Positions 1-11,836 of a DNA stretch of 64,000 nt are shown piece after piece. Positions within the stretch are counted from its first letter, which is position 1. Each line of letters begins with the position of its first letter. The stretch covers positions 26,713,487 to 26,777,486 of the forward strand of contig NC_043987.1 of the NCBI RefSeq assembly GCF_902150065.1, read 5' to 3'. Source of the DNA: Myripristis murdjan. Taxonomy: Eukaryota > Chordata > Actinopteri > Holocentriformes > Holocentridae. The position numbers and the translations under genes are program-made. Below the pieces are notes generated by a model. That model was not told the DNA's origin and ran no database searches. It saw nothing but the letters and a program-made list of their open reading frames with translations.

Positions 1-1248
1 TCCAAGTGAAAAAATAAAACCTTACAGCAACTCCAAAGCTGTCTTATTTACACCGTGTATCACGTGGATTTGAAATACACATATTGGGATATAAAAAAGT
101 AAATCAATAGTCATTTTAGGAGAAGTAATTTGTGCCGGATCTTCCTCGACCTTCAGCGGTGTGCAGATCACTGCGATAGACGGAAGAATAAATGTGTTAG
201 GGGTTACAATTACTAGGTCTTACTTCTCTGTTTCAAATACACGATACACTGTGTTGTAAATAAGAAAATGGAATCAAACATCTTGTCTCAGTCTGGGTGA
301 GGTGGAGAATTTGGGTATTTTCCCCAAAACATTGAGATATTCCTTTAAGTGATGAGAGTACAGATACTAGAATCATCCATGTGTCCGTCGGCTCCATATT
401 TCATGATTTCAGCTGCTCACGGTGCACCTTCACCTGTGATGGAAACAGAGAAGGCAGCAGCGAGTGTCTTTGCCGTGTGGTTCGTGTTTTTTTGAGTGGC
501 TGGCGGACGAGGACAGCCATGTCAAACTGGTCCATCTGTATGCTTGTCTGCCGTCATACCTGGAAATCTGTTTGGGAAATTGCCATGAAATTTTGCAAGC
601 GCGTTCATGCAGCCCAGAGGATGAATTCTGCCAACTTGTGTGAACTCACGACCTCTCCTCTAGCGCCACCCTCAGGCCAAAATGTACAAATTCCAGCTTC
701 CCACGACTTGAATTTTGATTTTTCCGATTTTTCTCCGATACAAAACTTCCACATTTAACCACACTTATCGCTTAAATTTAGTCACCATTTAGCTTCAGAG
801 GTGCAACAAGTTTTCTCAGTGTGGAAATAATGATAAATAATGCCGACTATGACTAGTTAGCATAGGCCGCTAAAGCCAGTGATGTACTGGGGATGCAGAG
901 ATGATTCGGATGTTTATGTTCTCATCATTTCACAATTAACTAGCAGGCCCATCTCCCTTAATCATGATGAACTCCTTTAAAGAAATGGGAGGCCTCCGTC
1001 TGCATGCTATGCAGTTTCAAATGGAAGGGCACACCATTTTGTTTCCTGTACGTTAAAGATGATAATAACCCAAAGAATTAATGTAACCCTGTTTTGAATC
1101 GAATGTTTTGATGGCAAATGCACAAAAACCACTGACAATGAGGCAAAATGCTCTTACGTTTTCGGTTATGATGGGATTAAAGAGTTGTCCTGAACTCCTG
1201 AGGCGTTTCTAAGCTCTATCCTTTTTGAGAATTTGAGTGGCATTCATC

Positions 1249-1280
<32 letters not shown>

Positions 1281-1922
1281 ACATCATAACAAGGCATAAC
1301 AAGGTGGGGTGCCCTCCCATTTGAAACTGTCTGCCTTCAAACATTATAATCAAGTCTTTAATTAGGTCAGGCGTTAATCTGTTATTATCATTTTCCATAA
1401 TGAACTGACATGCCTTGGAAATGTATTATCTATCATCTCCCACCACAAGAATAATACTCAAGAACGGTAACTTTAATCAAGGAGTCTACATCACCTCATC
1501 ACCACATATAAGGCGTTGCCATTAGAGTTAGCCAGTGTTTGGTGAATGTTTGCTGGCACTTATTAGTTGCACCCTGACAAGCACCAGAAAGGCTTGGTAA
1601 CTGTTTCTCTCTGTTTTGCCTCGTTATATAATTGTGCTTCACGCTGAGATCCAAGGAGGAGAGAGCACAGCCGCCGAGCTGCTCTGCCCGATGGCGCTTC
1701 TGTCCTCACACAAAGTGGCCACGGGCCCAACAGTGTAATTCCACCAAATCCTCCAAGCTTAGTTTGATATTTTGGATATCGACCAAAACATTGCGCCACA
1801 CGGCAAAAACATTTTGACTCTTTCTCCCAGACTAATTTATTTACTTCATCATTCAATTTATCGTTTTCGCTTTCCACTGTGGATGTGCAGAGGACTGTTT
1901 CCATCAACTCGCTCCCTTTTGT

Positions 1923-1953
<31 letters not shown>

Positions 1954-2371
1954 GTTGCTGTTTTTGTGAGAGAGCATGTGTGGTCATGTTGAATTGGTGG
2001 CCAGGCTCTGTCACACAAATTCCTTTTCATTCAGCTGAGACAGAAAGAGAGAGAAACAGACAAAAAAAAGGGGGAGAGAGAGAGAGAGAGAGAGTGTGAG
2101 AGAGAGAGAGCATCAGAGGCCAGGAACGAGGGAGGAGAGGGGGAGAGAGGGAGACGGCCAAGACACATTTGTAGTTGAGTGGACGAGCACAAACAATCCA
2201 TGGCACAGCTTTTTTGAGTGTCATGTCGACCACCCCTTTGCTCTCTCTTTTTGTCCCATTCACTGACTGCCACTCTCTCTCCCTTCTGCCCCACCCTGTG
2301 GCCTCTGCGCTTTGGAATAGAGAGTGGTTGAAAAGGGGGAGAGAGGGGGTGTCGGGGGGCGTGTCTGCCCC
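1..2371. other. Upstream flank of gfap, no gene recognised
   Basis: No convincing exon is visible. The 125-codon open frame at 381-758 has low-complexity, cysteine-scattered composition and no family resemblance. The stretch holds an oligo-T run (about 1250-1277), a CT microsatellite (about 1927-1955) and a GA microsatellite (about 2075-2112). A piece at 270-345 resembles a repeat also found near 50260. The last few hundred bases probably include the gfap promoter. Confidence 0.5.
270..345 (+). repeat. Interspersed repeat fragment, copy 1
   Basis: The segment reads CAAACATCTTGTCTCAGTCT and then a GGGT..GGTGGAGAATTTGGGTATT stretch, followed by a CCCCAAAACATTGAGATATT-like end. The same opening is found at about 50258-50300. 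A shared stretch of over 20 bases at two distant sites indicates an interspersed repeat. The closing part resembles a dispersed teleost sequence I know by sight but cannot name. Confidence 0.5.
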
Positions 2372-2378
2372 TATAAAA
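2372..2378 (+). promoter_or_regulatory. gfap: TATA box of gfap
   Basis: TATAAAA lies 44 bases before the gfap start codon, which predicts a transcription start near 2400 and a 5' leader of only about 15 bases. Mammalian GFAP also has a TATA promoter and a very short leader, so the arrangement fits the family. A G-rich stretch (2341-2368) lies just upstream. Confidence 0.8.
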
Positions 2379-2415
2379 GCCCTGTTTGTCCCCTGACTGA
2401 GCTTCATTCCCCATC

Positions 2416-5400
2416 ATGGAGAGTCAGAGAGTCCAGTCGTCCTATAGGAGGCGTTTCGGCCCCCAGGGTTCGGCCAGTACAGGCGGCGGGGTCAGAATCA
2501 GCAGCCTCTCCTCCAGCCGCGCCTCCTGGCATGGCAGCCCTCGCCTCCTCACCCACTCCAGCCCCGTGTCCCGGCTCTCCCTGGGCTCAACCAGCACGGC
2601 CCTGCTGCTGGGGAGCCCCGCGGACCGGCTGGACTTCTCCGCCGACTCGCTGATGAAGGCCCAGTACAAGGAGACGCGCACCAATGAGAAGGTGGAGATG
2701 ATGGGCCTGAACGACCGCTTTGCCAGCTACATAGAGAAGGTGCGCTTCCTGGAGCAGCAGAACAAGGTGCTGGTGACGGAGCTGAACCAGCTGAGGGGGA
2801 AGGAGCCCAGCCGCATGGGGGACATCTACCAGGAGGAGCTGAGGGAGCTGCGCAGGCAGGTGGACGGCCTCACCACCGGGAAAGCCCGGCTGGAGATAGA
2901 GAGGGACAACCTGGCTGGAGATGTGGCCACGCTCAAGCAGAGGTAGGAGGGAGAGGGGTGTGACTCCTGCTGGGGGTGGAGACACATGTTGGATGTAATT
3001 ATGGGGGAAAAAAACAACTCTCTTTTGTTCTTGCACTTTTTTCCCCAAGCACTCACTCCAAAACATTGATTTATAATCAATGTTTTACTCTATTTTGGCT
3101 GCTTGTACTTTTTGATAATATAAAAAGGGACATTTATTCAACATTTGGACTCATTGTACTTGTTGTTAGTTGCTGCCCTGGAAAAAAAGATTCTACTAAA
3201 TGGTTTAACTGTTGTTTCAGTATTTAGATGATCAAATATTGCTTACAAATGCCCAGTTAAACAGCCTTTGGTCAGATTGGCTTTGGTGTTGTGTTGCTTG
3301 TTGTTTTAGAATTTTGCTACTAATCCGTTTCCTGAGGAAAAGGGACGTTACATTATAGGTCTATCAGGCGAAAATAAGGCGCACACTCACTCGTGCTGCA
3401 TCCCTGGGATTTTTTTTTTTTTTTTTTTTAAAGCATTTATATGCAGATTTTGCTTCGTCTCTGAATTGTTGGAATGCAAGCCGCTGTGCTCTGGGCGAGC
3501 TTTACTCCTGGATCCCTCTTTACAAACTTGATCCTGACCGGACCTCCAGTCGCCATTGAATTGGTGTGCAGGAATGAAGGGGAACACAATAGTAGCTCCC
3601 AACAAAGAGAGCAGAGAGCCAGGCAGATGTTCTCTTCCATGTATCCTAAAACACTGATTCACTGGACTTGGCACAGCAGCAGTTTTAATACAAGACTTTT
3701 CTTCACTTAATTGGCTCATTCAGTATAAATTTATACTGCGATTTTTTTTTTTTTCTGGAGAATCAATGACTGGACATCCAGGAAGGCAGAACGGTCTATT
3801 TCAGAGTCTCCTTTCCTCTGATTACCACAGGGCTGCTGGTCCCCTGAAAGAATTCAGAGTGAATAGCGATAACCGTGGATGAGAGGGTCAAAGGTCACCT
3901 TGTGTTTCCTGCTGCTTTCCTCCTGCCACTCCATTCAACTAACTCCGCACGATCCCGTACAGATGTTGCCCTTCGTCTGTGAGCATGTGTGCGCTTCTGT
4001 GTGTGTTTCTGATGGATTGCACTGTTGTGTGTGTGTGGGTGTGTATGCGGACCCTTTGTGAGTGTGTAAACTCCACCCCGTGGGAAAGGCCTCTGGCTGC
4101 CTGACTGGAGTGAATGTCTAATGATGCGTGAGCCACCTATTCAGCTGCGCCCCGGCCTTCCCCTGCAGCGCGTGGAGCTGCACTGGAGCTCCCACTCACA
4201 GACATGCTTGAAATGGATTTCCATCTCCACGGTTTTATAATAGAGAAAAGTCTCTTCTGACTGAATTCTGCATAAAGGAATTGGCAAAAAAAAAAGGAAA
4301 AAGTCATTTTCTATGTCATGCGTGATGGTTAAATGAGAAAATTATTGGGATGTTGCAACAAAATGTTCAGTCTTTGATGGATTTTTTGTCATTTAAAAGC
4401 ACACTAAACAAGACTTGAGTTTTTGCATGTGCTTTTCAAAAGTAGTACCATGTCAAAAACAACAATAACAATAATAATGATGATTAAATTGGTTAATGCT
4501 GCGATGTTGCTTTGATAGAACTTGTTACTTGTTTGGTCGTGAGAAAAAAAGCCATACATTTTTCATTTTGTGCACTCGTTTAGAGGTAATTGGGATTTTG
4601 TTTCAAGAGAAAATGCAGTTTTATTTATGTGTAGTTGAATGGAATCAGGAAAAAGTTTTGCTTTTGTTCATGTATTGATATATATGGGAATTAAATACAG
4701 GTATGACACACCTTTGTTCTAGTTTTTTACTCCTGTTTGTGTTTCTTTCAGGCTGCAAGATGAGATGAACCTTCGCCAGGATGCAGAGAACAACCTGAAT
4801 GCCTTCAGACAGGTAATATTCATGATATTTGCTTCATCCTCTCAACCAGTAATCTAATCATACACACATCTCTGAACATTCACACTCACTCCCTCACATT
4901 CCTCTCCTCTTATAGGATGTGGATGAGGCATCTCTAAACCGTGTCCAGCTGGAGAGGAAGATTGATGCCCTGCAAGATGAGATTAACTTTCTGAGGAAGA
5001 TTCATGAGGAGGTAAGTGGAGTGCATCAGAAAATAAAATGAAAACTAAGAAAAAAAAAAAGGTCAAAGAAAAATCACTAACATCCCTTAACTCCTTTGAA
5101 TGCTGATTTTCTGCTTTATCTCCTCCACATCTCCTCATGTCAGGAGCAGCGTGAGCTCCAGGAGCAGGTCGTGGCCCAGCAGGTGCACGTGGACATGGAC
5201 ATGTCCAAACCAGACCTGACCGCTGCGCTGAGAGACATCAGGGTCCAGTACGAAGCCATGGCCAACTCAAACATGCAGGAGACGGAGGAGTGGTACCGCT
5301 CCAAGGTCAGGACCCACTGGGACGCCTTTCGTTATGCCTGCCAGGACTGAGGAGTAGAAAAATACACATCAAAATAAGATAAAATAAAACTTTAATGAGC

Positions 5401-8400
5401 CCTGGGGGGGAAGTGGATCATGCAGCAAAGAAAAATAGAATATAAATGACATTAGACGACACCAAACGCTGGTGTTAAATTAACACAGCTGAGAATTATG
5501 ACAGTGTGGAGGAAACGTGTTAAAATGTATTAATTACAGCATGCATGAGCTTGTGTAAAACAGCAGCAGTAGAACATATGCAGACAGAAAAATATCCATC
5601 TTCCATCCAATTTACATGGAAGGAGAATATGGATAATCAATATAACGGGGAAAATAATCAGAAGCAGAGGCACTTTATTGATCCCTGAGGGGAAATTGCA
5701 GTTGCAGCTGCTCAAATTATCAAGAGAAGAATATATTATAAGCAGAGGTGAAATCTTAAGATATAGAAAAATAAATAAGAAATATAAAAATATGTGCATT
5801 AGACATTTGTAAAAACAAAAACAAAAAAAACATATGTGCATTATGTATAAATATGTGAATTAATCCTGCTTGTGCATTGTGCATTAATCGTAGTTGTAAA
5901 AAAGTATGTGCATTATGTGCCTTATGTGTAAATATGTGCATTAATCCAACTTGTGCATTAATTGTAGTTGTAAAAAAGTATGTGCATTGTGTATAAATAT
6001 GTGCATTAATCCTACAAAACATTGCAATAAATACAGAAATACAAAACTGTGCATATATAAAAAGTACACCTATATACACCCTATAAACACCGGGGTATTG
6101 CACTGTTGAAATGCTGTCAAGTCCTGCAGGTATAAATTGTTGCACGGTTAAATAGTTAAATGAAAAGATAAACAGTGATCAGTGAGAATTATAAAAAAGA
6201 TCAAGATATTTGCAGTATATTTCAAATGCAAAAACAGGACAGTATGAAGAGGCAAAGTCAAATTAATACCAACATGATGATGATATAACGGCCATGATCA
6301 TGTAAAAAGCGCAGAAGTCCATCATCCACAACACGGTCTCATCCAAGCTGTTGTGTTGTTTGGTTTCGTGCACAGTTTGCTGACCTGACGGATGCGGCCA
6401 ATAGGAACGCGGAGGCTCTGCGCCAGGCCAAGCAGGAGGCCAATGACTATCGCCGGCAGATCCAAGCGATGACCTGCGACCTGGACGCTCTCCGCGGGAC
6501 AGTAAGGAGACGCGGTCAATCACACACAGTCTTAGGAACTGCTAGTATTTTTTTACATGAACTGTAAAAGATGCTGAAGGTGTGCATCACATATCGACTA
6601 CTGACTAAAAAAAGAAAATATCGGTGTTAACATCAGCCCTCAAACACTCATATACATCAATCCATAATTGTCACTTATATATAAACGTCAGCGTGCTCCA
6701 TCAGGTGTCAGTGTTCATCAGTGTTCATTGGTCTCTCCTCCTCCTCCTCCTCCTCCTCGATCAGAACGAGTCTCTGGAGCGCCAGCTGCGAGACATGGAG
6801 GACCGCTTTGCCACGGAGACGGGCGGTTACCAGGATACGGTGAGCCGCCTGGAGGAGGAGATCCAGGCGCTGAAGGAGGAGATGGCCCGGCACCTGCAGG
6901 AGTACCAGGACCTCCTCAACGTCAAACTGGCCCTGGATGTCGAGATCGCCACCTACAGGAAACTCCTGGAGGGGGAGGAGAGCAGGTGAGAGGGAGTCGG
7001 TCGGGACGATTTCGATTTTGAAGAGTAAAAGTGAATAATTCCTGTTTATTTTCAGTGAGTTTAGTTCTTTCCTCCTCTCCTCCTCCAGGATCACTGTTCC
7101 TGTTCAGAGCTTTGCCAACCTGCAGTTCAGAGGTGAGTGACGAGTGATCCGCTCATTTTTCACCTTTTTTGAATTTACTGCATTTGCTTTGAAAGCTGTC
7201 TGAACTCCAGTTAGGGAGCACAATGAAGCAAATAATAACCATATGAACAAAAACAGCTATACATTTGTAAAACCATAAATTTGCCTTTTGTCTACCTTGA
7301 AAACCGTCACATTTTAATTCCACTTTATTTCAGCCTGAGAGTCGGGGTTTACTGAGTTGAAGTGGGTTTTCCCTCCACCACATCCCTGGTTATTATGTGA
7401 AAAGACCACACCTGTGCTTTTTTCCTGCTCCAGCCGATTTATTTCACATCTGTTTAACAGCACCACAAACACCCTGCTGTTTTAGACGTTTGAATGCAGG
7501 CATTGTACCGAAATCAAGACACAAGACAACCCAAACAACAACAAACAACAAGAATTAGCAATCAAAAACAGAAAATGATCATGGACATTGGGAAAAGGAC
7601 GATTTGGATTTTGTTTCTTCTTACTTAGTTATGATAGTTAACCTGGCGAAATATCAAATAAGAAGCACATTTTTCTGATTTATTGATTACACATGAATCC
7701 ACCATTCCTCTTTCTTGCGCTTGGACTCCCACAACAGAGTGTACATATACCAGAAAGTAGTCGAAAGAAAAAATGTCTTATGGACTAAATTCAAACATCC
7801 AGGACTTAAAATCATGGGTGTGAGCTTTAACCTGAGCAGCAGAAAACTTTGGTGTAGGTTTCTCACTTAAAACTTTGGGAGAAAAAGGAGAGAAAATGTG
7901 ACTATATAATCTAAAATCTAAAAAAAAAAAAAAAAAAAAAAAAAAGTTTGTGCTGCCTTTAAGTGTTCTGTGTAAGATCCTGCCTCTGATACTGTGTTGC
8001 ATTCAAGTGCTTTTGTTTAAAAATAAGAAAAATGAACCCATGATGAAGTAGTCGCCTTAATTTACTGTAAACAAAATGAATGACAAAACAAATCAGAGTG
8101 AAAACTGAAAATACAAACTTCCACGAATACTCCGCTTTACAAGATGCCTAATAACAATATACAGTAATAAATTACATCATTGTTGTATTCACTATTTTTG
8201 TGTTCACCATTTTGTGCCTCTGCTCCTCCGTCAGAAACCAATTTGGACACCAAGACCCCAGAGGCCCACGTGAAGAGGAGCATCATGGTCCGAACTGTGG
8301 AGACCAGGGATGGGGAGGTACAGTATGCACCTGAACGCAGCACAGCACAACCCGCTCACAGTGAAATAGGCTGATCCATACTGCAGCACCTGGCGGTCGC

Positions 8401-8580
8401 CTCTGGAGGGCGCTGTGCTACATTGTGTAACACCCGGGTTTTCACCCACCCTGGCTCACACTGAACACACACCTGATGCTTCCCGTGCTGCACGTCACCT
8501 TTTCTCCTGTCTCTGACTCTGATTTCTCTTCCTTGCAGATCATTAAGGAATCAACAACCGAACACAAAGATCTCCCCTAA
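2416..8580 (+). CDS. gfap: Glial fibrillary acidic protein (type III intermediate filament)
   Basis: Nine exons join in frame to 453 residues: 2416-2942, 4752-4812, 4916-5011, 5144-5305, 6376-6501, 6765-6985, 7089-7132, 8235-8317, 8539-8580. The sizes (exon 2 of 61, then 96, 162, 126, 221, 44) are the classic type III pattern. Residues 1-89 are a Ser/Arg-rich head. The coiled-coil rod runs from about 90, with helix-start [20 protein letters not shown], to the helix-end motif [10 protein letters not shown] near 387-396. A 57-residue tail contains VETRDGEIIKE and ends [26 protein letters not shown] in the rod is GFAP-like rather than vimentin- or desmin-like. The product assembles cytoplasmic filaments in astroglia and radial glia. 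The start is the first ATG after the TATA box. The exon 4 donor (AAG|gtcagg) is weak; reading through it would end after 15 extra codons at 5350. Confidence 0.95.
5655..6130 (-). mobile_element. 3' part of a LINE/SINE-type retroposon in gfap intron 4
   Basis: Read on the - strand, the element ends at about 5660 with GGGATCAATAAAGTGCC after a CCCCTCAGGGA stretch. This is the usual 3' end of CR1/Rex1-like teleost retroposons. The inner part (5840-6010) is built of repeated TATGTGCATTAATC-like words with TGTAGTTGTAAAAAAGTATG between them. The copy at 54502-54967 has a similar end and similar TGTGCA words, so both probably belong to one family. No reverse transcriptase is present, so it is a 5'-truncated copy. 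Confidence 0.6.
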
Positions 8581-10050
8581 AACTCCAGGCTGGCACGCGG
8601 CTGCTGGCGTCATCTTCCTCCTCGGTGACAAATCGAGGACGTTACCGCAACTTTTTCTCGTCTCCAGACCCCAAAGCTGCCCCGTCGAGGCCCATCACGT
8701 CATTCCATATTTTTTTTTTCTCCTCTCCTTTCATCATCATCATCATCATCATCCACAAGCCATGTGCTTTACTTTCACTACTACTGCAGCTTAGGCTCTC
8801 TCGTTAGAATCTGCCAAAAAAAAAGCTGTTGTTTTGTTTTGTTTGTTTGTTTGTTTGTTTGTTTGTTTGTTTTTATGTACAGCTCCACTGTTAGCTTGAG
8901 TATGGAATATAGGCCAGTCGACCTGAGCGCTGCATCGGCCTATTCCAGTAACAGCAGACTTGGTAACTTGTCTTTTTTTTTTTTTTTAATAGCCAAGTGA
9001 GACATACCAGATTGTTAGTGTTGTTGCGGAATAGCTGCCCGTAGATAAAGGCCTTGAAACGTAGTTATTGTGTTGAGCTAATATCAAGGGAAGGGGGGTG
9101 CTGACGTCGTGTGGTCGTTGTGTATGTGAAACGTGGTGAGGAGACTCCAGGAGGTCGAGGAGGTGAGCGGTAGTCAGGACGGGACTCGGACGGGTTGGGC
9201 GACTTGTGCATGTGACGATAATTTGGGCAAAAACCACAGGTGAAAGTGGGCTGTTTTTGTTGTTGATGTTGTTTTTGTTGTTGTTTTTTTATGATTCTAC
9301 CCTTCTCTGGTGCTATTTTTTTTTTCTTTGCTTCACTCCTCTGTTGCAGCCGCCTCGGTCTGTGTGCTGCTGCATGTTTAACACACACACACACCCTCCC
9401 CCTTCCCTTCCCTTCCCCTCCACAGGCAAATTTCTGAAGTGTCGGAGTGATAGCGCAAATGGACGCAGGGACAGGGGAGGGTGTTGTGGAGATAACGGGG
9501 TGCTCGATGCGAGCCGGGGTGAGAACTCGCTGTCTCCATGGCTACTGACCTCCTCTCCACCGCCGCTGAAAGCTTTCTATTTTACTTTGGCGGGAGGGTA
9601 GACAGGATTTAGGAAGGGCGGATGTCACGGCACCAGCTCTGTAACCCAGGCCCCTCCTCCCTCGGTGGGAACCCCGCCGACTGAGCCGAGTCGACAGGCC
9701 CTGCAGCCTGATGGGAGCGGCGCTGCGCTGAAGCCGGCCCGTCGCTGCATCTATTAATTGCGTTTCCATGAGCCTCCTTCCACCACCCTCTCCCCTTTTC
9801 CTACCGTTTTGCCTCGTAACACCCTCGTCCTCCCTTGTTTTCTGTGTTTGTTTCTGAATGTCAGTTCTAGATAGGTAAAGATTTCTGACTGCTGGGTCTT
9901 GTAGTACAGGCGCAGCTGAGTCAGGCTTTGTTCGAAGGAAAAAAAAAAAAAACCCTGCAGTTACATGACCTGCGGATATAACCTTAGTTTTAAGCAGTGC
10001 TATACTCAATGACAGCATGTTAACATAAATAAAAACATTTTGTTTGTTAG
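8581..10050 (+). other. gfap: Probable gfap 3' UTR
   Basis: About 1.47 kb between the gfap stop codon and the first well-formed poly(A) signal holds no other reading frame I can support. It contains ATC and GTTT simple repeats (about 8733-8752 and 8836-8872) and oligo-T and oligo-A runs. The true mRNA end has to be set with RNA data. Confidence 0.55.
10028..10033 (+). terminator. gfap: Poly(A) signal, probably gfap
   Basis: AATAAA is followed 25-55 bases later by a GT/T-rich stretch (10063-10087, GTGTGTTTTTTGTTTTTTTT), the normal arrangement of a cleavage site. A second AATAAA near 10412 lacks so clear a downstream element. Confidence 0.65.
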
Positions 10051-10795
10051 AAATGATCCGTCCATGTGTGTTTTTTGTTTTTTTTTCTAAGCACAGCTGG
10101 CTTTCCATTTGCATCTAATGTACAATTCAAAATGTGCATAGTAAAGCCTCCTCACATGTCAACATAAGTATTTAACGCAGAGTGACAGGTTCTATCTTCG
10201 CTAAGTTTCGGGTATTAAAAGGTTGGCAGACGCCGCTCATCATTCCTGATCGCTCCTGCCCATCGGCCGGGCCGTACAGCGAGCAGATGGGTTCACCTCC
10301 AGTAATATCACTGCCCACTCAGACTGTTATATCCCGGCAGAGAAATAATAGTGGCCAAAAATAGTGCCGGCTGAGACACAGACAAAACAACTGCACTGAG
10401 ATTTCAAACACAATAAAAAAAAAAACCTCAACCTCACATTTGTGGAAGGTTCTCAACATCACTTCTATTTCAAGAGAGTCTTATAGACGGATTGCACAAG
10501 CACACCTTAGGATTTTTTTAAGGTCGCCACTTCATAAGAATTCAAAATTTCCTCTGTTTATATAAGTAAACGATCAAAAATGTTAATGAAATACATCAGA
10601 TTTATAGGTGCACTAAGGAATATCGCTGAGGGGTTTACTAAAGTGAGGACCCATCGGACTCAACTGACAGCAACATGGAATACGCATGTCATTTGATGGT
10701 TCAGTCTACACAGTTCTCACCAGGCGTAAATTGAGTCTAAACGGCCCTCAATTCAGTCGACTGTCTGCAGTTTTGCATCAAGCAACTTTAAAAGC

Positions 10796-11260
10796 AGGGG
10801 AGCGTGGGGTAGAAACTAACGCGGGGTAAGTTGTAACATGGACTTTTAAGGTAGTTGCACGAGGTCAACCGGCAAGTGCTTCCGGTTAGTTTGTCACATG
10901 ATCGTAAGAGAGCCCAGCGCGAATTTTGGGGATGAACTGGCTGCATTTTTGAGGAGATGCGTGTAAAAGTGTGTTTTACCACCAAGTAAGTGAATTTCTT
11001 TACCTTTCTAATTTTTTGACTACTGAACTGTGTGCGTGCGTTACCAAATCCAATCTTACATTAACGTATTAAGCATCATGTTGCCTAAAACATAGCACTG
11101 ATTCAAAACATTTAGCTAACTCATAGCGAGTGCTAGTCAGGTTTTAGACCAGTGACTACACAGTGGGGCTGGTTGTAACACAGTGTTACAACTAAGCCGC
11201 AATAAAAACAACTGCATATTTGTCACTAACATAAGAGTAACGTTAGCTACGTAGTGTAGC

Positions 11261-11292
<32 letters not shown>

Positions 11293-11836
11293 TGTGTGCG
11301 TGGATGCGTGTGTGTATGTGTGTGTGTGCGTGGATGCGTGTGTGTATGTGTGTGTGCACAAGGTGGAGCATGTGTGTGCGGATATAACATGTGAGCCCCT
11401 ATCATCGTGGGATTTCTACTGTATTCTTTCTAGTAGCTCGTGTATATTGAAACAGATACTCCAACTAGTGTATTAACAGATTTTTTTCTTCTGTGAGGTT
11501 TACAAGCCAGAGTTATGATTTATGTGGTGTCAGAATAACCCCATGTGGAATGGGTTGATTGTCCTTATTCATTCATTCATCCACAGAATGATATTACCCC
11601 TGCAGTCCGCACAATTTACAATTTACCCCACCTGTGGGGTAAATTGTAACATTTCTCTTCTTCCACTTTGGGTGAAATTCCACGGAAATGGTAGGTTCTA
11701 GAAACAAAGTTAAAGTGTTCATTTGTAGCAGAGATGTGTATGTTGCTTGTATTAAAAAATGAGTTCTCTAACTCCTACATATCCTACATTTTTTTGCCTT
11801 TGGACTGAAACGTTAGGTTCTACCCCTTGCTCCCCT
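10796..11836. mobile_element. Non-autonomous DNA transposon with 25-bp TIRs
   Basis: The left end AGGGGAGCGTGGGGTAGAAA (10796-) matches the complement of the right end (11812-11836, GGTTCTACCCCTTGCTCCCC) over 25 bases with four mismatches. Between them are repeated GGGGTAA..TTGTAAC words and a GT-rich minisatellite. No transposase is visible. I could not identify target-site duplications, so the superfamily is open. Confidence 0.65.
11263..11361. repeat. GT microsatellite with a 28-bp minisatellite
   Basis: A run of GT passes into about 2.7 copies of a 28-base unit that ends in GTGCGTGGATGC. It lies inside the TIR element at 10796-11836 and probably expanded after that element inserted. Confidence 0.8.

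Noticed and set aside
381-758. 125-codon + strand open frame upstream of gfap
   Set aside because: No family resemblance, no splice or promoter context, and it lies next to a repeat fragment.
1563-2030. 155-codon - strand open frame
   Set aside because: Its RERERERERD stretch is translation of the CT/GA microsatellite; the rest shows no family features.
2587-3066. 159-codon - strand open frame over gfap exon 1
   Set aside because: Antisense shadow of the high-GC gfap exon; the sense frame is clearly coding.
5144-5350. Extension of gfap exon 4 to a stop at 5350
   Set aside because: The 162-base exon ending at 5305 restores the conserved [11 protein letters not shown] joint, so the longer frame is only intron read-through.
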